The position numbers were made by a program, and so were the translations under genes. 39,128 bases of DNA from the NCBI GenBank assembly GCA_046590195.1, contig JBKJTP010000049.1:1-39128 (forward strand), given 5' to 3'. The notes under the pieces were generated by a model. It ran no database searches. It was not told where the DNA came from and saw nothing but the letters and a program-made list of their open reading frames with translations. The DNA is from JBKJTP01 sp046590195. GTDB taxonomy: Bacteria; Bacteroidota; Ignavibacteria; Palsa-1295. Below are positions 18,719 to 28,977 of the stretch, in pieces (the first letter of the stretch is position 1; every line of letters begins with the position of its first letter).

Positions 18719-21700
18719 ATGGCACTTCGGAAGACCACATATCTTGTTGTCTTTGCACTGCTCGCTATCTTAACGGGTGGAACATCGCTACGCGCGCAAG
18801 AGGGAAAGACTGAGCACGCACAAGAAGGTGCATCTGAGTATCGTAAACGCGCATCGAAGATCGATCTGGACAGGCCAGCAGATCCCGGCAGCAGATTCGT
18901 ACAGATCACGCAAGGTCGGCCAATTCCCTCGATGAACGCGGCTCCAGCCAACGCTGAGTTTCCTCCTCCGAAATACAAGACCTCTGGCCGCGAGTTCATT
19001 CTCGTTTTCCCGTCGATCATTGGCTCCGATGATGATGCGGCAAACCCATCGCAGCGTAGGATCTACATCACCTCGCGTGGTCGCACGCGGGTAAAGATCA
19101 AGTTTGTCCACCGCCCATGGGAGAAAGACACCGTAACGGTGCCTGGCGTGATGTGCGTGATCGATATCCCTGACTGGGGCGTACTGCGCCAGACCCAATT
19201 TGAGAACATCTATGATCTCGGCATCACGGTGGAAGCCGAGGACGACATCACCTGCTATGGCTATTCACACGAGGGGCTGAGCAGCGATGGCTGGTTAGTG
19301 CTGCCGAAGGAAGCGCTAGGTCAGCGGTACTATGTAGCATCGCAACGCAACTCGCTGAACTACGGTGGCAGTTGGATGGACCCATACCAGCCTCGAAGTA
19401 ACCTCGTCATCGTAGGTACCGAAGATGCGACGATTATCTCGTTCAAGCTCTCCGCCCTTTCGCAGACTGGGCGCATGATGAAGGATTCGATCTATTCGAT
19501 CATCCTGAATCGAGGCGAGGTGTTCCCGATCATGGCGCGTGACACGGGCATCCGCCAATCGGTATCCTACGTCCTGCAGGATAGAAATTGTAATCTGATC
19601 CTCGACGCTAATAACAATCCGATCACAGCCTTTGAGAACGCGTACGTCGCGCCGGCACCCGGGGCGGATTGCGATCTGACCGGAAGCGAAATATGGTCCG
19701 ATAAACCCATCGCAGTCTATGGTGGCCATGAGCGGGCAAGCACTCCCGACATGAACGAGTTCGATCTCAACAGGCTGCTTCGCGATTGTGAACTCGGTAT
19801 CTCACGCGATCATCTGACAGAACAGATGCCACCAGTAGAACTCTGGGGCAGCGAGTTTGTCGTCATGGGCTCACGAAAAGATCTGTGGTCTACGCGTACG
19901 GACGAAGGCGATATGGTGCGTATCATCAGCGCTAACGATAACACGGTGATCACGGTCAACGGTGTGACAGTTGCGAATCTGAACGCTGGAAAGTATTATC
20001 AATTCTCTGCAGGTCCGATCTCGCACATCTTCACGAGTCAACCAGCACTCGTCGTCAAGTACATGAAGTCCATGACCAAGCGGGCGACCGAGAATCGTGG
20101 CGATCCGGACATGACAGTCGTGCCGCCGATCGAGAATCTTGCGACCGCATACACGATTCCCATCGTGGATAACAGGCTCATCTTCCGCGAGCTTTACCTG
20201 AACATCCTTGTACATGATTCAGGCATAAGCTCATTGCGTGTCAATGGTAAGACGCCACAGTCGCCGGCAAAGAAGATCGCTGGTACAAATTGGTCGTGGT
20301 ACACTGAGTACGGCTCGCCGGGAGAATGGCGTATCGAGTGCGATCTCCCGTGCTACGCAGAGAGCTATGCTTACGGCTATGCAGATAGCTACACCTTTGC
20401 TGGTGGTGGCGACTTTAAGTATCAAGATTCGCTTTCTGCTGAGAACCTCGACTTCAAGACTTTGCTGATCGGTAGATCAAAAGAATTGACGGCCAATGTC
20501 AAAGCAGGGCTCGACTTCAATCTCCTTGCCGATAGCATCACGATCTATGACATCACCTGGCTAAGCGGTGATACAACATATTTCTCGATGCTCGACACCA
20601 TCACCACCCCGATAAAGATGGGACCTGGTGATAAGCTTCCGGTTCGGTTCGGATTCTACCCTACTCAAGTTCGCCGATATGAAGCAAGGGCCTGGGTGTG
20701 GTCGTCATCGCGCGCGCTCGTGTATATCAACGTGGTTGGCTACGGTGGACTGATGACCGTCGAGATCACGCCAACAGATATCGACTTTGGACGTGTGCGC
20801 GTTGGTACCGAGGTGTCGCAAAATTATAACGTCATCTTTGGTGGCGATGATAATCTCGCAAGAGTGCAATTGCTTGCATCAACCTATCCAGATCTCATGA
20901 TGCCACCGCTGGGATTCAACATCCCTGACGTGCCTTGGAGTGAGCATGAGTCGGGTACGGCATACTCCAGTTTTGTGAAGTTCATGCCGATGACCGAAGG
21001 TTATCGCGATACAGGCTTTACTGTTTACGCACATCTGCCTCAATCGTCTCCGGATGTTTCCGAGAAGCTTCATGTGCGCCTACGTGGCCGTGGTGTACAG
21101 CCGAATGTAGTAACGGAGGATCTTGATTTCGGCGAAGTTCGCATTGAACGCCAGAGCGCTTATCGAGAGATCGAGATCAGGAATATCGGCACAGATACGA
21201 CGCAGATCTTGAGCGTCGAGATGGAGTCCGGCGACATCGATGACTTCACGCTCGAGACAGTATCGTTACCGCAGGTCGGATTTATGCTCGATACGACAGA
21301 CGTCACCGGCTCGCGCTATCGCTTCCGCGCACGATTTAATCCGAATGACACCGGAATGAAGGTCGTCAACATCAAGATCCGTACGCTAGAACAGACGATC
21401 TTTAGCAAGCTCACGGGCCGCGGTGTTGAGCCGTACGTTATTGCAGTACCAGACGTGATCGACTTCGGTACGATCGACGGGTCGGATCCAGTAGTCAATC
21501 CAACGCAGATCTTTGCGATCCATAATATCGGAACGTACGAGGCTGTCCTGAATTGGCTCCAACAGTCTACAGAAGGGCAGGAACACTTTGTGTTGCGTCC
21601 ACTCAATGTACCACAAACGATCGTCGAAGACACGCTCTCCAAGAGTGATTCTATTCAGGTTGAAGTCACCTTCCTCGTTGATAAGGTCGGTGAGTACTTT

Positions 21701-22885
21701 GATACCGTATCGATCTTCAACGATACCCGCAATCAGCCACTCGTCTTTTTGCGCGGAAGAGTTAGAACCGATCTCGTCATAACACCCCCAGAGGTCAACT
21801 TCGACACTATTCGTGACTGCGATCCGGTCGATATCGACGTTACGATCCACAATCCGAATAAGGTTGGTGTTGTCCTTGATACGATCTTCTTCGCAGGCGA
21901 TCCAAAAGGATTCAGCTTTGGTGGTACTACTTTTAGTCCGAAGAATATTAATATCTCACCGGGCGATTCGTTTACGTTCACCGTTAGATACGAATTCCCG
22001 CCAGAGCTACTCTCGGGTGAGCAGCATGCAAAGGTTGTTATCTATCAATTAACAGGTGATGAGTTAGTGCGGCTCGAGATCAATCTCGAAGTCTACCGCA
22101 GTATCCGCACGTTATCGCTGATTACTGTCAAACCAGCGTACACGCCGAATGTCTCGGATGCAGAGCCATTCAAGTTGCCGATCAGGATCACCGGTGGTCA
22201 TGAGGGGTTGACCGAGTTCGATAACTACGAACTCGTGCTGCGCTTCGATAATGACCTCTTCAGACCGGTTGGTATCATTCAGGCCGGCACATTGTCCGAG
22301 GTGACCCCGGGGCAGGGTTCTGTCAGCTACCAGCCGTACGATGCGGTGACGCGTACATTTACGGTCACAGGCAAAGGTCTTCAGGTCAGCCAGCGCACGG
22401 GCGATCTACTTCTGATCGTACTTGTAGAAGCATTGCTGACGGTCGATACAACGGCCATCGTAACTCCGGAGCTCAATCTCGATCAGCGTCCATGCGCGTA
22501 TGCTATCGATAAGCAGGGCATCCAGCTTGAGTACGCGAACGACTGCGGCGACATTCTGCTGCGCGATAGGCTTCGCGATGGCTTTGCGTTCAAGATCATC
22601 TCAGCGAATCCGGATCCGCTTGTCGTGAGTGCTAGCTCAGCTATCAACTTCCGGTATGAGCTCGGCTATGATGCTGTCCTCGAGTGTGATGTGCTGAACA
22701 CCTCTGGAGCTGTCGTAACACGGCTTGAGCCGATCCAGGCTCGGGCAGGTGAAGGTACGATCGAGATAGCAGGTAAGGATCTGCCGGCAACCGGCCTGTA
22801 CGTCCTGCGTATTTCTGAGCGTCCTGCGGCAGCAGGCAGCAATGGCGCGACCATTCACACCCAGACTTTTAGAGCCATCAGATAA
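18719..22885 (+). CDS. Large secreted IgGFc-binding-like protein with ASH repeats, cohesin-like domain and probable T9SS tail
   Basis: This 1388-residue protein begins with a signal peptide (YLVVFALLAILTGGTSLRAQ). Residues about 75-590 are the IgGFc-binding-like module, with DITCYGYSHEGLSSDGW, LPKEALGQRYYVASQRNS, IAVYGGHERASTP and DHLTEQMPPVELWGSEFVV. Residues about 670-1110 hold repeated choice-of-anchor/ASH-type beta-sandwiches marked by 'DFG.V.I......I.N.GT' patterns such as DLDFGEVRIERQSAYREIEI and IDFGTIDGSDPVVNP. Residues about 1120-1290 resemble a cohesin-like fold (LPIRITGGHEGLTEFDNYEL). The tail (INFRYELGYDAVLECDVLNT to GLYVLRIS) fits a T9SS sorting domain without a classic PNP motif. 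It is likely a surface adhesin or matrix protein; the domain order is seen, the function inferred. Confidence 0.82.
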   Translation: MALRKTTYLVVFALLAILTGGTSLRAQEGKTEHAQEGASEYRKRASKIDLDRPADPGSRFVQITQGRPIPSMNAAPANAEFPPPKYKTSGREFILVFPSIIGSDDDAANPSQRRIYITSRGRTRVKIKFVHRPWEKDTVTVPGVMCVIDIPDWGVLRQTQFENIYDLGITVEAEDDITCYGYSHEGLSSDGWLVLPKEALGQRYYVASQRNSLNYGGSWMDPYQPRSNLVIVGTEDATIISFKLSALSQTGRMMKDSIYSIILNRGEVFPIMARDTGIRQSVSYVLQDRNCNLILDANNNPITAFENAYVAPAPGADCDLTGSEIWSDKPIAVYGGHERASTPDMNEFDLNRLLRDCELGISRDHLTEQMPPVELWGSEFVVMGSRKDLWSTRTDEGDMVRIISANDNTVITVNGVTVANLNAGKYYQFSAGPISHIFTSQPALVVKYMKSMTKRATENRGDPDMTVVPPIENLATAYTIPIVDNRLIFRELYLNILVHDSGISSLRVNGKTPQSPAKKIAGTNWSWYTEYGSPGEWRIECDLPCYAESYAYGYADSYTFAGGGDFKYQDSLSAENLDFKTLLIGRSKELTANVKAGLDFNLLADSITIYDITWLSGDTTYFSMLDTITTPIKMGPGDKLPVRFGFYPTQVRRYEARAWVWSSSRALVYINVVGYGGLMTVEITPTDIDFGRVRVGTEVSQNYNVIFGGDDNLARVQLLASTYPDLMMPPLGFNIPDVPWSEHESGTAYSSFVKFMPMTEGYRDTGFTVYAHLPQSSPDVSEKLHVRLRGRGVQPNVVTEDLDFGEVRIERQSAYREIEIRNIGTDTTQILSVEMESGDIDDFTLETVSLPQVGFMLDTTDVTGSRYRFRARFNPNDTGMKVVNIKIRTLEQTIFSKLTGRGVEPYVIAVPDVIDFGTIDGSDPVVNPTQIFAIHNIGTYEAVLNWLQQSTEGQEHFVLRPLNVPQTIVEDTLSKSDSIQVEVTFLVDKVGEYFDTVSIFNDTRNQPLVFLRGRVRTDLVITPPEVNFDTIRDCDPVDIDVTIHNPNKVGVVLDTIFFAGDPKGFSFGGTTFSPKNINISPGDSFTFTVRYEFPPELLSGEQHAKVVIYQLTGDELVRLEINLEVYRSIRTLSLITVKPAYTPNVSDAEPFKLPIRITGGHEGLTEFDNYELVLRFDNDLFRPVGIIQAGTLSEVTPGQGSVSYQPYDAVTRTFTVTGKGLQVSQRTGDLLLIVLVEALLTVDTTAIVTPELNLDQRPCAYAIDKQGIQLEYANDCGDILLRDRLRDGFAFKIISANPDPLVVSASSAINFRYELGYDAVLECDVLNTSGAVVTRLEPIQARAGEGTIEIAGKDLPATGLYVLRISERPAAAGSNGATIHTQTFRAIR

Positions 22886-23240
22886 GTACGCCCCCAAAAG
22901 AAGAAAATAGCTCAACCCCACAATTTGAGATCTGTGACCAAATGATAGCGACTGGCATTTGGGTCAGGTGTTCATTAGTAATAACGTCATTTCAGAGTCA
23001 TACTGGGCGCTAACTAGCCCTAGTAAGATTTTACAATTTCGTGACATCTCGAGCACTCAGAATGCCGATATTTGCTGCGCAGTTAAGTCCCTAATTTTTG
23101 CCTTAAGATAAGCTCTGTAGAATCTTCAGAGTTTGTAACCTTAAGGGGGTAAATGGGTCTATATTAAGCGAACCAGCAGTGGAGCCCACGCTCCGACAGC
23201 TTCCGCGACACCAGGCTTTCGATAACGGGCTAACGATCTT
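22886..23240 (+). other. 355-nt gene-free leader with nested dyads
   Basis: No coding frame is supported here. A 7-bp inverted repeat CCAAATG/CATTTGG lies at 22938-22962, 52 nt after the upstream stop; it lacks a T-run, so termination there is doubtful. A nested structure at 23101-23146 pairs CCTTAAG with CTTAAGG and, inside, AGCTCTG with CAGAGTT. It sits 94 nt before the ATG at 23241 and may be a 5' leader structure. No TAnnTTTG match was found, though TAATTTTTG near 23092 is close. Confidence 0.4.
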
Positions 23241-26200
23241 ATGCGCCTTCCAACTCGGCCAGCATCTGTCCTCCAGGGTCTAGTGATCCTTCTTGCGGTC
23301 GCCCTATCGGTAGCTCCTCTGCACGCGCAGGAGAAAGATAATCTCGGTAAGGAATTCTATATCGCCTTCGGCCCGAACACAGGCGGCGAACAACCTGACT
23401 CTGAAAACGGAGAGACCGAAAACGATGTCTCACTGTACATCACAAGCAAAGTCGCAACATCAGGCCGTGTTGAGATACCTGCACTCGGCTTTGACAGAAC
23501 CTTCACCTCTACTCCAGGGCAGATCACCACGGTCCGACTTCCGAACGGCAATAACCATGGTGCTTCCGCCATGTTCAATCGCGACATGGGTGAGCGCATT
23601 ATCAAAGGGATGGCCGTCAGGATCACCTCGCTTGAGGAAGTCGCTGTTTTCGGCATGAATCATAAACGCTTCTCGACTGACGCATTCATGGCGTTGCCAA
23701 CGGATGTGCTCGGCACTGAGTATCGCGTCATGTCGTATCCGATGGCCTCGGCAGGTCAGGGAAGCGAGATGCCCTCGCAGTTCATGATCATCGGCGTGGA
23801 GGACGGCACCAACGTGACGATCGTACCGAAATCCCGAACCTACTTAAATAAGCCGGCGAATGTACCGATCGACATCGTGCTCAACAAAGGCGATGTCTAT
23901 CTCCTGCAGAGTGCCACGTTCGGTGGGGAGGATCTTACCGGTTCTCTGATCGAATCCGACAGAGCTATCGCAGTCATCAGCGGTCATGAGCGCGCAGCCA
24001 TCCCAGAGGGTGCTACGCTATACGATGGCACACCCGCATCCCGCGATCATCTTGCAGAGCAACTTCCGCCAGTGAGTGCCTGGGGTGATTCGGCCTTCGT
24101 TGTGCCGCACGCGACAGCCGACCGTCCCGATGTTGTTCGCATCCTCTCCTCAGAAGATGGTAACGAGATCCGTATCAACGGCACTCTCGTAGCGACGCTT
24201 GCTGCTGGCGAGTTCTATGAGATCCCAAAGCTCACAGCCGTTGCGCAAGTGCAGGCATCGAACCCCGTGCTCATTGGGCAATTTGCGCCAACATCGATGG
24301 GAGTTCGCAATGACCAAACCTTCCCCGCCTATGGCGATCCGGCTATGGCGCTCGTCTTCCCGGTCGAGCAATTCACCAATAGCTACACGATCGTTAGCGT
24401 TGAGAAGGCGTCGTTCACACGCAACTTCGTCAACATCGTTGTCGAGTCGGCCGGTGTCGCTTCGATGACGCTTGATGGCAACCCGATCCCAGCATCGCAA
24501 TTCACTGCCATTGCTGGCACAACTTATTTTTACGCTCAGATCGATCTTGCTCAGGGCACACACAACCTTGCAGGCGCCAAACCTTTCGGCGTAACGGTCT
24601 ACGCGTTCGGTGATGTCGATAGTTATTCCTACACTGGAGGTACGCTGACGAAGACGATCACGCCGCTGCGCACAAGCGATCTCGTCATCGACTTCCGCGA
24701 CAAGGTGCTCGATCCAAATGGCTTTACGGGGCGCTTTGACACAACCGTCTGGCTGGTCAATACATCGACAGAAGAGGTCAACGTGTTCAGCTTCCCACTG
24801 CGCACTCAAGATGTAACGAAGTTCAGGGTCACATCGCCGAATGGCCCGACAAACATCAAGATCGCTGACTCGGTCCAGATGACGATCCAGTTCGAGCCAC
24901 TCGAAGCAGGCCGACGGATGCATACCCAGATCACCGCCAAGACGGATCACTTGCGTGCGTACGTGGTGGATGTCTACGGCAGGGGAGTCATCGAGCAGAA
25001 CATCGCTACCGCCGACTCTGCGCTCAAGCTACCGATCCAGGAGATCGACTTCGGTTACTTTAGCAGGACCGATCCGCGAGCAGATTCCGCAGCATACATT
25101 GGCAACAGTGGCTTGGCAGATCTCGACATCGTCGACATGCAGATCACCGGACCGAACGCCACCGACTTCGTTTTCAACGATATCATCAAGGGTCAGAACC
25201 TAGTGACAATACCGTTCACGGTCGACAAGAACCCTGCGGGTGGTGTACGCGTCGAGCTGCAGTTCATTCCAGGCGGAGCCGATGGCTTCCGCGAGGCCTT
25301 CCTCGATTACACCACGAAGTTCGGTATCAAAGGACGCGTTCGCTTGATCGCCACTATCCTCACACTCGTGATGCCGACCGTGCAGAACTCCGGATTTGTC
25401 GAGACGGCTCTTTGCAAGCCAGGCCGCCAGACGATCAAGATCGTCAACCCGAACTCGGTGCCAATGCGCATCGATAGCGTCGTGCTTAAGGGCGCGAACC
25501 CGGATGACTTCATGATCGACTATCCGATCCCGTTCGAGATACCTCCATTCAGCGAGGTCGAATTGCCGATCGTCTTCCAGCCAGAGGATGTCGGTGCGCG
25601 ATCAGCGCAAGCCTACGTCTACTTTAACATTCCGAAGGGACTCTGGCGCGTGAGCTCGCTCACCGGATTCGGCATGAAATTCCCGCTGGAGTATCACATC
25701 CCGAAGCATGTGCGCGTGCTAACGGGCGAGACCTTCGAACTGCCGGTTTATGCCGATGTCGATCTTAGCTCGTTCCAGGCGAAGGGATACACGCTGCATC
25801 TCCGCTATGACCCTACGCACCTCGAGGATGTGGACATCAAGCTTGAGACCACGCTCTCGGAGAACGCGTCGGTCTCATTCGGTGGTGCGTTTGGCGAGCG
25901 CCTCATTAACATATCGATGCTCGGCAATAGAACGCTGAAGGGCGGCGGCACCGATGACTCGCGCCCGCTCATCATCGTCAAATTTAGGACCTTCCTTGCT
26001 GAGGGCGAGAGCCGACTCGAATTCCAGGAAGACGTACCGATCCATTATGATCTCCAGCTCAAGGACAAGCAGGTCGATGATTACTGCATCACGCAAAAAG
26101 TGCGCACTGCGATCATCGGTTTGGATTCCACTTGCTCCGAGATCTTCGTGCGCGTACCCTGGGAGCCGTTCGCGCAGCCGGACCTCGAGCAGAATATCCC

Positions 26201-26438
26201 GAATCCGTTCATCGGCTCGACCGAGATAGGCTACGAAGTACCCGGCGAGGACCTGCCCATCAGGCTCGAAGTCATCGATGACATGGGGCGTGTGGTCAAG
26301 ACGCTCGTCGATGAGATCAAGCCGCCTGGGTATTACCGCGTCACATTCGATGCGTCCGGCATTGCATCCGGCACGTACACCGCACGCCTGACCTATGGCG
26401 ACATCGTGAAGACCAAGCGAATGATCGTCACGAGGTAA
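23241..26438 (+). CDS. Secreted IgGFc-binding-like protein with ASH and cohesin-like domains and T9SS sorting domain
   Basis: The 1065-residue protein has a signal peptide (LQGLVILLAVALSVAPLHAQ) and residues about 35-480 of the IgGFc-binding-like module: VAVFGMNHKRFSTDAFMALP, TDVLGTEYRVMSYPM, QFMIIGVEDGTNVTIVPKSR, IAVISGHERAAIP and DHLAEQLPPVSAWG. ASH-like segments follow (IDFGYFSRTDPRADSAAYIG), then a cohesin-like domain (FELPVYADVDLSSFQAKGYT). The C-terminus is a textbook T9SS type A sorting domain: LEQNIPNPFIGSTEIGYEVP, LEVIDDMGRVVKTL and GIASGTYTARLTYG. It is the family member with the clearest export signal. It shares domain order with the 1388-residue neighbour, so the two are probable duplicates. 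Confidence 0.87.
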   Translation: MRLPTRPASVLQGLVILLAVALSVAPLHAQEKDNLGKEFYIAFGPNTGGEQPDSENGETENDVSLYITSKVATSGRVEIPALGFDRTFTSTPGQITTVRLPNGNNHGASAMFNRDMGERIIKGMAVRITSLEEVAVFGMNHKRFSTDAFMALPTDVLGTEYRVMSYPMASAGQGSEMPSQFMIIGVEDGTNVTIVPKSRTYLNKPANVPIDIVLNKGDVYLLQSATFGGEDLTGSLIESDRAIAVISGHERAAIPEGATLYDGTPASRDHLAEQLPPVSAWGDSAFVVPHATADRPDVVRILSSEDGNEIRINGTLVATLAAGEFYEIPKLTAVAQVQASNPVLIGQFAPTSMGVRNDQTFPAYGDPAMALVFPVEQFTNSYTIVSVEKASFTRNFVNIVVESAGVASMTLDGNPIPASQFTAIAGTTYFYAQIDLAQGTHNLAGAKPFGVTVYAFGDVDSYSYTGGTLTKTITPLRTSDLVIDFRDKVLDPNGFTGRFDTTVWLVNTSTEEVNVFSFPLRTQDVTKFRVTSPNGPTNIKIADSVQMTIQFEPLEAGRRMHTQITAKTDHLRAYVVDVYGRGVIEQNIATADSALKLPIQEIDFGYFSRTDPRADSAAYIGNSGLADLDIVDMQITGPNATDFVFNDIIKGQNLVTIPFTVDKNPAGGVRVELQFIPGGADGFREAFLDYTTKFGIKGRVRLIATILTLVMPTVQNSGFVETALCKPGRQTIKIVNPNSVPMRIDSVVLKGANPDDFMIDYPIPFEIPPFSEVELPIVFQPEDVGARSAQAYVYFNIPKGLWRVSSLTGFGMKFPLEYHIPKHVRVLTGETFELPVYADVDLSSFQAKGYTLHLRYDPTHLEDVDIKLETTLSENASVSFGGAFGERLINISMLGNRTLKGGGTDDSRPLIIVKFRTFLAEGESRLEFQEDVPIHYDLQLKDKQVDDYCITQKVRTAIIGLDSTCSEIFVRVPWEPFAQPDLEQNIPNPFIGSTEIGYEVPGEDLPIRLEVIDDMGRVVKTLVDEIKPPGYYRVTFDASGIASGTYTARLTYGDIVKTKRMIVTR

Positions 26439-26479
26439 AGTGCACGACCGACACAAACTAATGTCGTAATTTCCGGGCT

Positions 26480-28957
26480 GTGAATGATCAGCTCACATCG
26501 CAAGAGTTAGATAAACAGCCCAGACCGATCTTCAAGAATCGGCCTGGGCTGGCTGTCTTTTTGGCGGTGATCTGCGGGTTGGCGATCGCAGATCAATTCA
26601 AGATCGATCGGTCTGTTGCCATCTATGTAATCGCTGGAAGTGCATCGCTATTGCTCGCAGCACTTCTTCTCAAAGTTCGCGAGCTGCGCAACGCGGTTGG
26701 GTTGGTCGGTTGTGCATCACTTGGACTTGCAGTCTATAGTTTCGCATCGCACCAGCTTGACTCGTCCCCGCTCGCACGATTTGCAGAGATAGCAGGCCGG
26801 AGCAAGGTCACTGGCACCATCGACCGTATCGAAGAAACGCGAAACGGTCACATGATGATCGTTGAAGTCTCTTCGATCTCAAGAGACTCGATCGAATTGC
26901 CAATGAGCGGAAAGCTTGCTGTGCAAATTCGTGAGCCTAAGGAAGATGCGGAGATCGCGCTGCCTGCAAGCGGCGACACCCTTACATTATTCGCGAATGT
27001 CTTCCCGCTGCGAGAAGAGCGGAATCCCTATGCAGGCTCGTACGACCAGCGACTAAAGTATCACTACGGTGCAACAGCAACCGCGGACTTGAACTCACGC
27101 TTCGATTATTACCTCGCGCCATCTCATCATCGCACTATCGGGCAGAGCGTCGAGAGATACTTCACTTCGATCAAGAACAAGTGTGATCGTATCCTCTCCG
27201 CGAGTATTGCTGACAGTCAGGCGAGTGCATTTGTCCGCGCTGTGGTGCTTGGGACTCGGGGTGACATTCCGCAATCAACGGTCCTTGACTTCAAGTACTC
27301 GGGACTGACGCATCTGCTGGCGATCAGTGGATTTAACATTGCTGTCGTGAGCCTGTTGATCGCGCAGGGACTGCTGCTCGTGGGTGTGCGCCGTCGATCG
27401 ATCCGATTGCCGATCACTGCATTTGGTGTCGCCTTCTATTGCCTAATTGTTGGGCTAGAGCCGTCAGTCGTCAGGGCGCTTGTGATGATCGAGCTATACA
27501 TCCTGGCGCTTGTGCTCGAGAGAAAGAGCGACCTCACTAATATTGCTGCGCTGACTGCGCTCACGCACATCTTCATCGATCCGATGGTGGTTCACAATGC
27601 AGGATTCCAGCTATCGTATGCGGCGGTCTTTGGCTTCGCGCTGATCCAACCACATCTTTCTCGATTGATCGAACCCGCTAGAGAGGATGGATCGCTGGAC
27701 CGAGAACGGAATCTCGTTGAGTGGCTTAGACACTCGCTCGTGCTATCTATTGCTGCGTTTCTTGCAACTACGCCTGTCCTCATCTTTCATTTTAGGCAGG
27801 TCTCGTTCATCGTGCTCATCGCCAATTTATCGGCGATCCCCCTGGCCGCAATGATTACCACTCTCGGCTTCATCATGATCCCGCTAGGTGTATTTCTGCC
27901 TGATGTCGCAGTGATCTATGGCGATGCGATCTCCTGGGCCGTTCATCTGCTTGTCACAAGCAGTGCATGGCTTGCGAGTGTAACGCGAGGAGGCTTAGTG
28001 CTTGATCTGAACATCTGGATGATCTTGCTTCTCTCGCTCGCTTGCCTTTGGGTCGTTCATGTGCGAAAGCTATCAGAAGCCGCATTAAGAGCTGTAGCGG
28101 TAGTGATGCTGCTTCTGGCTGTCACTCCATTCATCGACGTCTCCACGAAGTCCGTAATGCCCGAGCAGGAGCTGTCGATCATGTTCTCCGACGTGGGGCA
28201 GGGAGATGCGGCCGTGCTGAAGACTCCGAGCGGGAAGTGCTACATGTTCGACTTTGGCCCGCTGAACGGCAGTGATCTCAACTTCTCTGCCCGCCCGTAC
28301 TCTGCGCTCATGCAGGTCGAAGGTATCGAGCAACTGGAAGCCGGTTTCATCACGCATTTGCACCGCGATCACTTCGGCGCGGCATTCTCCGCTGTGCATT
28401 CTAATGCACTTAGGACACTGTATTCGGTCGGCGATAGGACCAGTGACGAGTACGCATTTGCACTTGATAGCCTGGTCCGTGAGAGATCGATCAATGTGCA
28501 GCAGCTCTATAGCGGACAGGTACTCGAACTTGCGGATGGCATTAAGATCTATGTGCTTGGCCCAGATAGTAGCGCACGAGCAGACGAGATCAATAACGAC
28601 CGATCGTTGACCTTGAGGATCGTCTATGGCAACACGAGCTTCCTCATGCTCGGCGATCTCGAGCAGCAGGGTGAACGAGAACTCGTTGAGCGCTATGGTG
28701 CATGGCTGCGAAGCGATGTGGTGAAGGTCGCGCATCACGGAAGCATCTCGAGTTCGATCAGTGAACTTGTGCACGCCGCAAGTCCCAGATATGCGATCAT
28801 CAGTTGCGGGCGCAACAATCAGTTCGGGCATCCGCATCCACGGGTCGTTTCGCGTTGGATGCGGACGGGTGCGGAAGTCCTCCGCACCGATCTCGATGGC
28901 GCGATCATTCTCTCATCCAATGGCGACCGAGTGCAGCAGATCCACTGGCGCAATTAG
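26480..28957 (+). CDS. comEC: ComEC/Rec2 family DNA-uptake channel
   Basis: The 825-residue inner-membrane protein starts at GTG 26480. It has N-terminal hydrophobic segments and a DUF4131-like soluble part, the Competence domain with GLTHLLAISGFNIAVVSLL at about 275-293 and further membrane helices to about 560. A C-terminal metallo-beta-lactamase domain has MFSDVGQGDAAVLKTPSGK, HLHRDH at 626-631 and a later AHHGS. All three parts of a full ComEC are present, so it is probably the channel that moves single-stranded DNA into the cytosol during natural transformation. It stands alone, not next to other com genes. The gene ends five nt before the convergent gene at 28963. Confidence 0.93.
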   Translation: MNDQLTSQELDKQPRPIFKNRPGLAVFLAVICGLAIADQFKIDRSVAIYVIAGSASLLLAALLLKVRELRNAVGLVGCASLGLAVYSFASHQLDSSPLARFAEIAGRSKVTGTIDRIEETRNGHMMIVEVSSISRDSIELPMSGKLAVQIREPKEDAEIALPASGDTLTLFANVFPLREERNPYAGSYDQRLKYHYGATATADLNSRFDYYLAPSHHRTIGQSVERYFTSIKNKCDRILSASIADSQASAFVRAVVLGTRGDIPQSTVLDFKYSGLTHLLAISGFNIAVVSLLIAQGLLLVGVRRRSIRLPITAFGVAFYCLIVGLEPSVVRALVMIELYILALVLERKSDLTNIAALTALTHIFIDPMVVHNAGFQLSYAAVFGFALIQPHLSRLIEPAREDGSLDRERNLVEWLRHSLVLSIAAFLATTPVLIFHFRQVSFIVLIANLSAIPLAAMITTLGFIMIPLGVFLPDVAVIYGDAISWAVHLLVTSSAWLASVTRGGLVLDLNIWMILLLSLACLWVVHVRKLSEAALRAVAVVMLLLAVTPFIDVSTKSVMPEQELSIMFSDVGQGDAAVLKTPSGKCYMFDFGPLNGSDLNFSARPYSALMQVEGIEQLEAGFITHLHRDHFGAAFSAVHSNALRTLYSVGDRTSDEYAFALDSLVRERSINVQQLYSGQVLELADGIKIYVLGPDSSARADEINNDRSLTLRIVYGNTSFLMLGDLEQQGERELVERYGAWLRSDVVKVAHHGSISSSISELVHAASPRYAIISCGRNNQFGHPHPRVVSRWMRTGAEVLRTDLDGAIILSSNGDRVQQIHWRN

Positions 28958-28977
28958 CACAATTAGCGCAGCCAGTG
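28943..28977. repeat. Inverted repeat at the comEC/DUF2279 convergent junction
   Basis: CACTGGC and GCCAGTG (7 bp) enclose a loop holding both stop codons and two copies of CAATTAGC or AATTAGC. No T-run on either side, so it is only a weak candidate for bidirectional termination. Confidence 0.3.

Noticed and set aside
24150..24950. Minus-strand frame of 266 codons
   Set aside because: It lies wholly antisense to the IgGFc-like gene and shows no domain.
28085..28837. Minus-strand frame of 250 codons
   Set aside because: Antisense to the ComEC metallo-beta-lactamase domain, whose motifs are intact.
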